DNA from: Spirogloea muscicola
Taxonomy: Eukaryota > Streptophyta > Zygnematophyceae > Spirogloeales > Spirogloeaceae
Reading direction: 5' to 3'
NCBI GenBank assembly: GCA_009602725.1
Contig: WELB01000190.1
Span: 105,326-164,260 of the forward strand
DNA length: 58,935 nucleotides
The notes below the pieces were generated by a model, which saw only the letters and a list, made by a program, of their open reading frames with translations, had not been told where the DNA came from and searched no databases. Shown here piece by piece: positions 22,504 through 33,900 of the stretch (position 1 is the first letter of the stretch; each line of letters opens with the position of its first letter). Both the position numbers and the translations under genes were made by a program.

Positions 22504-25500
22504 TTATGAGTCTCGCATGTCAGCGGAAGTGGCAAAGTACTCGCGGCAGGTAGCCTCAACATAGACAAGGTATGAGTCGGTCCTTGGCAGCAACTTGGCT
22601 GCGGCGCGGAGCAGGGCCGAGCATGCCTCCTGCACCTCATCTTCGGCCTGCACCACGAGGACAGGCCACTGAGTCATAAAGCCCAACCCTTGGCCTAGCT
22701 GACAGGACTTTGTCAAATCAAGCCGACACGATGGCCAAGAGTAGCTGGCAAGGCCAGCAGCTGTGAATGTGAGCGAAGATCTGCTTCACATGGTCGGTTC
22801 TTCGCACGCGCTTCCTGCCCCCACTTATTATGTGAATGGCGTGTCATCCAATGTCAGAAGTTGCTTGGGCAGCCTGTGGGGCTACTTGCTTGAACCAGGC
22901 ATACCTCAAGCGCAGCCAGCAGCGCGTGGCAGGTCTCGAGTGCTTTGCGGGCCCGCAGCGCCTGCACAATCGACCACAGCATAAGGCTGTTATTGACATG
23001 GGAGTATTAGTTGAGGTAGCTTAAACGAGACGGAGGACCGGCTCCTCACTTGAGCGTCAACCAGCCAGGCACACAGGACTAGTCTGTCGTGACAAGGAAA
23101 GGGAACTGACCGCAGGCGGCGCTGCCTGGAGGCCCGCCAAGAGCTGCTCCACTGTCATGGTGGCAAGCTCCTCCAATCCAGCAAGGTACTGTGCCTCAGC
23201 AGGCGAGCACACTTACATCTCAAGAAGCATGCAGGAGTTGACCAAACAATTCACCCTGCCTTCTAATCCGAAGCATCGCTAGCTTACTGAAAAGAGGACC
23301 AGGAGGATGGCATGTATAATACAAAAGAAGAGCAACTTGGCACTTTCAAGCGGACTTCAAGTACAGTGTCTATGATGCTGCAGCCAAATCTGACTTACCT
23401 CAGCGTCCTTCCCATCTGCCGCTCGGTACTTTGCCGCCACCATGGCAAGGCAGGAGCACAACACGGAGATGCTTCCAAGACCACCGGGAGCCCTGCATAT
23501 GACCAGCTTCATTTTCTGGTCGACATGAGCACCTTCCAGACTGCCATCTATGCCTTCCTTGTGCTGTGCATACTGACTTCCTACTTCATGAGGTGGTGGA
23601 GAAAGGCTCATTGAGCAACTCATGCTTTGATGTCTAGAAACATCTTGTGGAACAAGGAATGAGCATTTCGACCAATGCTTTGTGGAGGGGATATGAAGTG
23701 GCAAGGTTGTGCAACATGTTGAGGAGCTAGCGACTATCATTACCAGGGAAAGGCCTGGATGGCCATGAGCAGCGACTTGGGAAAGTGGTGGGGCTCCAGA
23801 TCAGGCGTGTCTGAATGATTTTCACCAGGAGACCAGTGATAAGCAGAATGCTTTGATAGGATTGTGTGCTTTAAGTGGATTTAGTGCAAGTTACAGTTCA
23901 TGCATATAGACACTCTGCCAGCTTTCACTTGACTTGGTGTTTGTGGTGCAAATGTAGCAGCTCTGATGTCCACAAGCAAACTTGCCAATACGACATGAAA
24001 CAGGAGATGCCTTGGGCAGAGCCCGTTACTCAGACAGTGGCTCTGACACACACCTCTGACGAGTATGATGAAGGACATGAGCTTCTTCAGGAAAGAGCCA
24101 TAGCCCATCTCCACCCCTGGATCTGCGCAAGTACACCACGGTCATGCTGTGGAACAACTGATTGACCGAACAACTCAAGTTGTGCATCTGCTGCAAGTCT
24201 GAGGGCATCACAACCGCACACGTTTGCAAAGAGCTTGGATCTGAAATACCATCCATATGTTATTAAATTTCTGAATCTGTTCGTCAACGAAGTATGGCTT
24301 TCTGGTGCTCAGTGGCAAGGCCCAAGCCATATGACTGCAAGGGAGGCATGCAAGAGCTTCCACACGACAGTGGCAGCCAAGCAAGGGAATGATGGCAATC
24401 CTCACCCTCCGAGGCTTCCTGCAGGGATGCGAGCACGACTGCTAAAAGAGCTGTGGTGTGCGACTGCAGGCCATTTGCATGCGCCACCTGTGAAATGGCA
24501 AGGTGAATGGCAGACCCACTATCAGAAGGGCCTATCCTCACGGCCTCCACAGGCTGTGACGTTGACCAACACGGTGCTCTCAATCCTCTGCTATCCACTT
24601 GATGAAGAAGAGCAGACTTGAACTTATCATATTATCAAGCGGACCTGGAGCCATCAAGTCTGCTTGTATGGCGTGTGTTGATCTAGCAATGACAAGTATT
24701 GATAACTAATCACTGAAATTGTTGCCTCACTACCTGGAGTCCTTCTGCTCATACCTCTGCAGACTGGAGATACAAGTGAAGCCTTGGCAGCAGCAAGTGG
24801 ATGGAGGGGATGGTGATGTGGCTGAAAGCGATGCAAGCTTTGGCAAAATCTCTCATCTGGTCATCGTGAGCCCCTTTGACCAATGTCAACGCCGTCATTG
24901 CTAGAGTATTGGCAGCCTGGACAAGTTGTTCCTGAGAGTGGTGAACAACATGTCATGCTATATTTATTGTCATGCTATGCTCATGTAAGTCAGTGGGTGA
25001 CAAAACAACTTTGCTAGTCTGAGTCAGCATCAGATATGTTTGGTCTTCTATCAGGATTCAGAAAGAAAAGCTCCTCTCAGGCCGTTCTATGGAGATCATA
25101 GAATGCTTCCTTCACCCCCTTCTGGCTTTGAGATTGGACCAACACATACATCAACGAGGGTGACTGTCATTCATACAAGTACGGAGTCAAATTGGTAGAA
25201 TGAGGCTCGGCAGTCCACCAGGAAGTCCAGCTGGGAATCCAGGTCATTACCATGGTCAACCTGCAAAGAGCACAGCAATATTACATGCAATGTCTGTTAC
25301 ACTACCAGGAGCATGGTCTTGTGCAGGATGCTCCTGAAAGTCTTCCTTGAAATGGAGCATTACCTTAGGTGAAAGGAAAAGAGCAATAGATCTTAAGGAG
25401 CCCATCAAAGCTCCAGGGAGTCTGCTTGCATGGCTGTTCAATTGTTATTTCAAGGGCGAAATACCAAGGCATTAAGCAGCAACAAACCTGGTGTATAAAG

Positions 25501-28500
25501 GAGCAGAGCAGCTGCACAACCTGCCGGCGCTCATCCTTGCCCTCAATGTGCCCCGTCAGGTTGTGCAGCGAGCGGCCCACCTCCAAGGCAAAGAGTATAG
25601 ACGCTGGATCCCTCAAGCGCCCACCTCTGCATTGTATTCACGACCTTGAGCGCCATTGCTGGTATCACTTTGCATTGCAGGGAAGCATAGAAGGCATAGC
25701 TACCAACTACCTCATCTGGAGCAATCTGACCTTGTTGATCAGAAGAAGTGAGCACACACACTTATCAGGAATATGATATCATGTAATGACTCAGCCTATC
25801 TGAACTGGTGCTTCAAGCCCAGCAAAAACTTCAATACACAGTTGGTAGATCACAGTACCCAATGAAGCCAGTAAAGTGGTGGCGAGCTACCTTGCCACTG
25901 TAGTGAGAAGGTGCTTGTTTGCTGACACCCTCCAGTCGCCCGAAAGGCTGCCCAGAAGGTCTGTGAACTTCGCCTAGGGACACGCATCAATCAGCAGCAA
26001 TCAGCAGCGTGTGTATGTGCGACATCTTGATAACGAGTAAGCTGCCTTTCTTACCATAAGGTATTGAACAGTATTGAATGTGACATTGAGTATCATAAGG
26101 CCTTGATGCTTTATTACGAGGGTACAGTGAAGCCTATGAGACTTGACTCTTGTACACTGAAACCACAATAGTCATCAACAGGGGTTGGCAGGTGTGCTTT
26201 TGCTTTGTGTATCTGTATCTTGCTAAGATGTGCTTACCAGTGCAAGGATATCATTGAATCCTGAGCAATGCGTGATGAGCTTGAAGCACATGCTCTCAAT
26301 GAGTGGCTGGCAGTCGTCCTCCACCTTTTGCAGCTGCCTAACTCTTCCCCACAACTTCTCCAAGAACTCATTGAGCACCGCTTCTCTGGGCTGGCCATGA
26401 CCACAGGAGCCGTTGCGAAAGCTCGTGACTAAGAAAACCAAAAGGGTGCAAGCGACTATGAGTAAAGAGCCAAATATATCTGATTTGAGAAAATCATTGT
26501 GCCACAGTTTCACTGCATAAGTGCCATTGGAATATCATAAGTGAGGCATGCAGCAGTCCGAGCAACTTTGAAAAGTTCAAAGGCCCCGCCTGCTCAACAT
26601 TGCATGGGGCCGCACACACTCACAACTATATGCTGAAGTATAAAGTCTAAGAATATGTCTGCCACTGAGAGGTATGATTGCAGGTCCACTTGTTGCTCCA
26701 TCATCTGGATTGGACACAGATGGGACTTAGACACATCAACCCGAACACTAAAAGAAGCTGCAGTTTGGTGGCTGAAGCCATAGCTTGTTGACGAGCGTCA
26801 TGTGATTCGTACTCACTCTGCAAGCCTTGTGAAGGACTGGCAGGCGCAGATCATGGCTGGGTGGCTGCTGGCACAATCTCCGGCCCAGCAACTCCAGTAT
26901 CCTGTGCTGCTCTGCGCGTCAAGTGTGGAGCTGCTAAGTCCATCAAGGCTGTCAATGATGACTATGTGGACAACAGCTACAACTTCAGCTTCCTCCTATA
27001 AGAAGCATGCCAGTGGCAATCATAGCCACCTGGTTCCTGAGAAGGCGGCACCCTTGCAGAACTCAGAGTAACAGCTTCTTAAACAGCCTATTTCGAAAGT
27101 AGAAGACTATTGCCAGGTTGCTATGTGTGATGGGTCCTGGTCTATCTTTGCTCCTGAATGCACCTGGGGAACATAGACATCATCAACCCCTCCGGCCAGG
27201 TGGATGAAGTCAATTGCACGGACTGAGATGAAGGTGGCCGGGAGGTGGTTGATGAGCTGGTAGGTGATCAACCCGAAGCTAGTGCACTTGGAAGCATCCA
27301 CTCCTTGCCAACTGTTGGCTGTGGAGCTCGATGTCCTGGATGACACTCCTAGGAGCCCCAGCACACTGTCCATTAGTTCCTGAGAAGACATGGGCAAATT
27401 TCTGAGAGTCCGACCTGATGGCAAGAGCCCCAGCACACTGTCCATTAGTTCCTGAGAAGACATGGGCAGATTTCTGAGAGTCCGGCCTGATAACAATCTC
27501 CATCCTCATATGTGGATTGGCTGTTGGTGCTTACAAAGTGGTCTAAGATCAATCAAATCCCAAGGAGGTTCAACACCTCCTGTGATGTGTTTTTGTGTGT
27601 GATAGAAAGACACGGTACATATATCTATCAAGTTATTTCTGCACACCTCTATGATCGTGTTACCTGCAACAGGATCAATAATGACACCTTCGAGAGAGAT
27701 GTACTGACATGCCAACACAATCTGCAGCTGCTCATAGTGCATGACCTGCAGCTACACATTGACGGGTCGCACCTTGGAGGCGTTATTGAGGAGGCAGTGA
27801 AAGAGCCACTCAATGGCCGGTTCAAGTAGCTGCAAGTACAGCACTTGGCTCACGCCAGACTTGAATTTGATGCGACCGTCCCCCCTCAGCGCTCTCTGTA
27901 AAAGAACGCAAAAGTCCTCCAGCGCGGCAACAATGTGACCTACAAGCAATGCATCATCACACATCACGCTTGTCACCATGTGGTCTATGTAGCTATGCAG
28001 CAAGCAGCTACATAGCTGATGAAGAGAGGACTGAGTAAGTTCTGGGGTTCGTGCTGCAGTGGAACCTGTTGACAGTCATGCACAGTGCCCAGGCATCCAT
28101 AGATCTAGCCATGCGGACCAGAGATACATGAAGGGCACCGGGTGCATGACATGCAAGGTTGTGGCGTGGCTTACGTTGCGCAGCGAAGCAAAAGGAGGAC
28201 GGAATGGAGAGCTGCAGGTCCCCCATGGCAGCGAGGAGGCCATGCCAGCTGCCAGCATCGGTGCTCTCTTCTGCGATGCTTGGAGAAACAAGCAATGCCT
28301 GTGACTGGGGGCCATCTTACCCACCATAGCCTCAATCCACAACGCTGACTAAAGGGCTCCCCGGGCAGTATGCACTCTAGCAGACACAATGTGCTCGTGG
28401 ATTGAGGGGTGTCTCACTGGCAGCCGACGTCAGGAGCGCCCGCCCTCGGCGGGCGAGGTACAGGCGGGCATACGCTGAGGCCAGGGGATCAGCTATGCCC

Positions 28501-30515
28501 CTTAGCATAAGTGTCAGCCGCTGAAAGGCATGCACCGGCGGGCCGGGCTCCAGAAAATGCATGCACTGCAGCAATGCCATCTCCAGGTACCTGATAGCGA
28601 GGTTCAAGGATATGATTTATGACTTTGATATTGAAGTCCAGTAAATGGGCTAGGGCTTTTCGGGCTTATCTAAGCTTCAGACCAAGCTCCCGCCAGCATC
28701 AGCGAGCTCTCAGTCGGCATGTGCATTAACGTGGACCTGGCAATTAGGCCAACTTCATGGACCACAGTTCTTATCACATGAGCAAAATTCTGGTAACCAG
28801 CAGCGCAGTCGCTTGCTGCTGTGATGTGGGAGTTCGTACACTCGCGGCAGCAGTTCGCGAATTGATCCGATCTTGAAAAACCAATTGGCGCACGTATCCT
28901 TGGCCTCCTGGCGGATGTCCTCATGCGTGAAGTTGGCTGCTTGAACAAAAGCGCAGGAAGGGCACTTCAAGGTGAGTGCGAGGCAGGAACAGAGGTGCCC
29001 ATCGCGTGTTGATTGCTGTTGCCTGTCCAGGCCCAAAGGGGAGAGCGTGATCAGGTCCACTGTCTCCTTGCATGGCTGCGCTAGTACCATAGAAGGAATG
29101 TGGCAGTTAAGAGTCTTTGCTTGACAGACCAGGTAAAGTCAGGGCTCAAGAGCCGGGGCTGAGACCTCAGAGGTTGAGATGCTGCTCAAAGAGCTGGAAG
29201 CCGGAGAGGTTTTATACCTGGAAGATGTGTGACGGGCGCGCCAATGGCATCGTCTCGCTGCTCGGCACGCTGCTTGATACGCGCCCACACGAGGCTGCCC
29301 AGCGTATCTAGGACATCCGTGACCAGCACGAAGAGTGCCGGATAGAATGGTGGGACCGATGTGTCCCCCAGCAGCTTTGCGACCTGGCAGTCCAATCCAC
29401 ATGAAGCTAGTCATCAGCCTGGACACAAGGGTCAGGCCTAAAGACCCGTTCTCAACAAGTTCTCAGCAAGAATCTTGACTAGATCTCCTCAACTTCATAC
29501 CTGATCCTAGACCCCAAATTATTGGTACGCAATTGCTTTCAAAAGTCAGAAAAATTACAGTTGAGCGCCTGAGGACACCCTACTCCTTTGAATGACTGTG
29601 GCTGTAGCAGACCTTGATAGCAAGGCGGAGAGCCGCAACGCGCTCGCTGCGCAGCCAAGCGTGAGCAATCTCATCGTTGAGCTCCCGCAGGCGCGCCACA
29701 TACTCCGCCTGTGACACCATGCGCATCTTGGCAGCATGCGCCTCTCCATTGAGGTCCTCCAGCTCCTCCAGGCGGCTGCGTGCGGGCCCTTCTCAGAAGC
29801 AGCAGAAGTGGAGGTTAGCGTAGGTCCTACAGCTGATCATCAGTCCTGCGACAGTCTCAATAAATCTCTGTGATGAGCCGTCCTTGGCAGAATGCAATAT
29901 AGCTGGAGGAAGGAGCAGCTGTCGCGACGACTGGGAGCTGGAAAGAGGAGGGAGAGAAAAAGAGAGGAGCTAAAGGAGTGCTCTGCACCTCCTGGCTGCC
30001 GTGAGATGATGTCAAGCGTCTGTACACCGTGACCACAACAAGCACGACTCAGTGCAGCATTACAAGGTGCGCAACAGCAGGAGCTCGACAGCCATCAGCG
30101 CAAGATCTGGTGTAAGCCACTGCCATCGCATTCTTCATGACGATGTCACTGAGAGTGCGGCATTCCAGGTCACTGCTGGCTCGGATTGCTGACCGTGGAG
30201 ACAGTAATAGTGCCCGACGACACGAAGCGGTGCATGAGCGCGCCCTTCCTGGCGTCCCACTCCGCGGCAGCTGCTGCAGACCTGGCCTCTATGGAGCCAC
30301 CCACGGGTTCGCTGCCAGCCCTCTGGCCGCCCCCAAGCCACTCCTCCTCGTCGGAGACGGCCCCCGTTGCCGAGCCGGCCAGACGCAGGGGATCATCCTG
30401 CAGCGGCTGCTTCCGCAACGGGTCCTCGAAGGCCTCCGCTTGCTCCGCAGTCACGAGGTTGACGTCCACAGAAGATGGCGGCAGCAGGGACTTCCCGAAG
30501 AGCTGCCGCGTGGGA
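22504..30515 (-). CDS. VPS35L: VPS35L (VPS35 endosomal sorting factor-like), Retriever complex scaffold, over 20 exons
   Basis: VPS35L is the alpha-solenoid core of Retriever (with VPS26C and VPS29), which recycles cargo from endosomes. Placed exons, 5' to 3': about 30170-30515, 29613-29775, 29218-29383, 28840-28936, 28418-28590, 27773-27939, 27688-27727, 27164-27303, 26817-26906, 26624-26704, 26238-26390, 25891-25973, 25488-25626, 25177-25260, 24755-24931, 24406-24487, 24054-24122, 23744-23810, (one unplaced), 23399-23492, 23111-23188, 22905-22961, 22504-22647. Phases agree from 29613 to 23744 and from 23492 to the stop. Conserved blocks: [105 protein letters not shown]. The joint between the first two exons and the exon within 23500-23740 are unresolved. 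This is VPS35L rather than VPS35, judged by the [11 protein letters not shown] block. Confidence 0.92.
27353..27491. repeat. Two tandem 72-bp copies in an intron of VPS35L
   Basis: GAGCCCCAGCACACTGTCC recurs at 27353 and 27425 with a 72-base period and about three differences. It lies in the intron between exons 27688-27727 and 27164-27303, close to the acceptor. Confidence 0.9.
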
Positions 30516-30720
30516 TGGAATGGCGCAGGCGGTCAGCTGTTGCAGCGATGGCACGCCAGCCAGTCGCCATGCACGGCACCGCAGTGGCGGCAGGGGCTCG
30601 GCGGCAGCCGGAGCTCTCGCATGTCGCAAGACTGACGGCCCCGCCTCATTGCCGTCCCGTGCAGCCGCTCTGCATCGCACACCCTGCTTGCCGCAGCACC
30701 TGGGAGCTGCCGCTGGACTT

Positions 30721-30769
<49 letters not shown>

Positions 30770-30819
30770 NNNNNNNNNNNNNNNNNNNNNNNNNNNNNNN
30801 NNNNNNNNNNNNGGCGGCT

Positions 30820-30856
<37 letters not shown>
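30721..30856. repeat. CCG/CGG triplet tract interrupted by a 43-base gap
   Basis: About 16 CCG triplets run up to the Ns at 30770-30812, and CGG/GGC triplets continue after them. The strand flips from CCG to CGG across the gap, so the true sequence may be an inverted pair of triplet runs, or the gap may join unrelated ends. Confidence 0.85.
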
Positions 30857-30857
<1 letters not shown>

Positions 30858-31011
30858 CTCGCGGCGAGGAGGGAGTGGGCGAGAGAGAGGCAATGACGGC
30901 ACACAGCCGCCTGCAGCTCGTAGCCTCAGCAAGCAACTCAGCTCACTCTCTAGCAACCGCCCCCCCCGACCTCCTCACAGCCGATTCTTAAGTATCAGCA
31001 ACCGCATTCTT

Positions 31012-31100
31012 CTGCCTAGCCTTTGGCTCGGTCATGAACACCTGTATGCATCTGGCTGGCAATTCACAGCCGATTCTTTCATATCAGCAGCCGCTTTCTT
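31012..31100 (-). repeat. Dispersed 89-bp repeat, copy 1
   Basis: It contains GCCTAGCCTTTGGCTC, GAACACCTGTATGCATCTGG and CATATCAGCAGCCGCTTTCTT. It is the reverse complement of 33413-33501 with very few differences, and a diverged copy lies at about 47030-47132. Confidence 0.88.
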
Positions 31101-31232
31101 TCCGCTGAGCTTCCAGCTGCAGACGAGGTGTGCTGCCACCCTCCTCCCTCTGGAGCTACCTCCACTGGACAACCATACCCCCTAGCCAGCTCATTACCCA
31201 TTTAACAGGACATTTGTAAGGCTAGCATTGGC

Positions 31233-31285
31233 CTCCCTTTCAATGTCATGCGCACCGCGCACCTTCTCTCTCTGTGAGAGATTGC
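31233..31285 (-). repeat. Minus-strand copy of the GCGCATGAATTGAAAG module
   Basis: GGCCTCCCTTTCAATGTCATGCGCACCGCGCACC followed by TTCTCTCTCTGTGAGAG matches the reverse complement of the modules at 15023 and 17592. Confidence 0.8.
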
Positions 31286-31369
31286 ACACTTGGTACCCAT
31301 GGAGCAGCCAACAGAACACAACAAAGAGAAGTGTAGGCGGGAGCCTGGAGCGCTGCTCATGCAGCTTCC

Positions 31370-32967
31370 CGCTAGCTTGGAGCGGAAAGCTGCTTGCACC
31401 TGCAGGCAAGCCTCGGGGCTCCGCGAGCCCCCGCAGGTCGCCAGGGTTGGCGCTGCGCGGCGGCGCCGGCCTCCTCTGCTGGCCTTGTCCTGCCCCACGA
31501 CGCTTGTGAACCCTTTCGATGGGTGGTTATCCTCAGCCATGGATCCTTCAGGAAAGCTATCCATCGTTCTTCGAGCGCGGCAGGGGCTAACAAAGCTCCA
31601 CATTTCTTGGCCACCTCTCACCTGTTGTGAAGGATGTGCTACGGCCGCTCGCACCATTCTTCCACAGCCCCCTGCAGAGGTCATCCAGCTCCGTGAGTGC
31701 ATGCTTGGATCTCTGAGATGTGAAGCCAACCAATGCGGGCTTGTTGGCAGCCACTCTGCCCCTCATCATTCTAGGTCTTGTTGGACTCAATGGCAACTCC
31801 AGGTCCTTGCTCTGCTGCACAGCCAAGACAATAGGCTATGCACTCTGGCTCCTGCCCATGCTTTACGCTTCTCTTTGGCAAGTCATGTGATCGAATAACC
31901 AATCCACCAACGCAGACAGACTTGAGTGATTAGAGGATGGACTAGACCTGCAGGCACGCCCATCTTGTCGCCTCCATCCTTCAAAAACACTCCTGGTGAT
32001 TCTACCGGACCATAGCTTGCTGTACGTTCTCCTGTTAGAGATGACAATGCAAACGCTATTACCATTCACACACGGCTCAAGTTTTATTCAACAAGTTCGC
32101 CACCTTTCAGCCTTCTCATTGCCTGCAGGCCGGTGTCTAAGAGCGACCAACTGCAGCAGGACGACTATTGGACAACGCTTAGCACTGGCTGCACGAGGCC
32201 ATGAGACTTCCAGACCTGGCCTCTCTCCTTCATCACTTCAGACTCTCAGCAAGACCGTGTAGGCAGCACGGCTGGCACCCCGTATTTCAGGTTCAGTTTC
32301 GGTTTGAGGTTTACTCTTGTTGTCCCTATGCAAGTGCAAGTCAGTGCAAGAAGCCCAGAGGCGGCTGCTAGAGAGTATATGGTATGGGCCATAAGTGTGC
32401 GATACAAGTAAATTGCAGGAATAAAGAATGTGCAATCTTTTATTCTTGGGGGACTATACAGTAGTGTTCAAAGAGCCTTGGCCCCTTTATGAGTGCCATC
32501 ACTGGCGGCTGCGAAGCTGGCTAAGCCACACCGGCTGACTTCGCTGCTAGAGCTCGAGAGGAGATTCCTACACCGTGAGCGTCAATCACGCTGTCCTGCT
32601 GGTAGGTGCTGCATGCTCCCCTTTCATGGTCTCGCCGCTACCAATGGCCGTGCGTCGAGAAGTCTAGCTGTCAAACTCTGTGGGGGATATACGAGCGCCA
32701 AGCGCCACAATTTGAGGAGGTGATTCTGTCCTGTACCAGTCACGAAGAAAGGCCGATGCCGCTGGTTGCAACCGCGCTGCCTCCAGCCTCTCCATGAGTC
32801 ATCTGTCTTGTTGACATTGTGTTGGAATCAGTACTCCTTGGCCTCCGGCCGGTCCAGGAGGGAAAGCGGCACAAAGCCCAGGTGGTCGCCCGTAAGCGTA
32901 CACGCGACCACGTTGACCATGTGCGAGCAGAGGCGGTGCAGCACCACGATGATCTCCTCCATGGCTT
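31370..32967 (-). CDS. Possible unidentified multi-exon gene
   Basis: A minus-strand ATG in good context (AAAGCCATGG, near 32964) opens MEEIIVVLHRLCSHMVNVV and goes on to GDHLGFVPLSLLDRPEAK, with a donor GTACTG near 32838. Further minus-strand stretches such as SKHALTELDDLCRGLWKNG (about 31640-31700) and EERWIAFLKDPWLRI (about 31535-31580) look protein-like. I could not join them reliably or match a family. It may be a real small-exon gene or remnants. Confidence 0.3.
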
Positions 32968-33412
32968 TGCCGCCGCGCCGTCAAGTCTCCGCCTCTCACG
33001 CAATTGGGTCGACCGAGGTCGAAGGCAGCAGCGCTACCAGCGATCTGGCGTGGAGCAGTCCGCAAGGAGAGTCGAGCCTGCGGGAGCAGAGAAGATTGGC
33101 GCCTGAGGCAGCTCCAGCTGCGGCGGCGGCAATGCCGATGCGATGACGAGAGGCGCGGTGCGCTTGTCACGAGCCCCAGCAGCAGTCGGGGGGCGAGCGC
33201 GGCTGCTGATAGCGAGGGCCGGCTGTGGAGGGGCGGCGGCGGCGGCGGGGCTGGCAGGGCTGTTGCGAGGGAGCGAGCGAGCGGGGACTGGGGCTTTGAG
33301 AGACTGCGGCTGCTGACATAAGAAAGGCTTCGAGTGGGAGGGCAGGCGGGGCTGGCCGGCTGTGCGCGTGGGCTGCCCTCTGGGGGCGACGTAAGGGAGG
33401 GCGGGGGAGGAG

Positions 33413-33501
33413 AAGAAAGCGGCTGCTGATATGAAAGAATCGGCTGTGAAATGCCAGCCAGATGCATACAGGTGTTCATGACGGAGCCAAAGGCTAGGCA
33501 G
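33413..33501 (+). repeat. Dispersed 89-bp repeat, copy 2
   Basis: Begins AAGAAAGCGGCTGCTGATATG and ends GAGCCAAAGGCTAGGCAGAC. It is inverted relative to the copy at 31012-31100, so the two flank about 2.3 kb. Confidence 0.88.
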
Positions 33502-33900
33502 ACAGGGCGCCCTCAATACCCCCGTGTCAGCAGTAGGAAGTCAGATGAGCTGAGGGGAGGAAGAGCAACCCCGCTGCGCAAGCCAGAGGCTGCTGCAAGG
33601 GCGCGACCAGCGCGGCGGTGCAAAGCAAGCGCTTGGGAGCGCTGCAGGGACATAGACAGTCGCATACGGTAGCAGGACACCAGGGTGGGCGGGGGGGAGG
33701 GAGGACGGCCGTGGACTGCAGGCGGGAGGAGGGGGGGAGGAGGGAGGTGCGATTCTGCGGGATCCTCTCCGCCGTCAAAGTGCCCGAGTGGGCTGGCAGC
33801 CAGCGGGCGGGTGGGCGGCGGCCCCCGCCGCCCGAACGCCGGTTAGTGGGCTCCCACTAACGCCAGTTGGCGAGTAGATCGACTGTCTCCCTTCGTTTGC
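33502..33900. other. No recognisable feature
   Basis: GC-rich with a purine-rich patch (33685-33755). Open frames here have no family signature. Confidence 0.4.

Noticed and set aside
22504-30515. Reading the solenoid gene as an exportin or as canonical VPS35
   Set aside because: Block order and the [11 protein letters not shown] segment fit VPS35L.
30393-31185. Poly-Ala and poly-Pro frames across the gap at 30770
   Set aside because: They arise from CCG/CGG triplets and Ns and have no independent coding signal.
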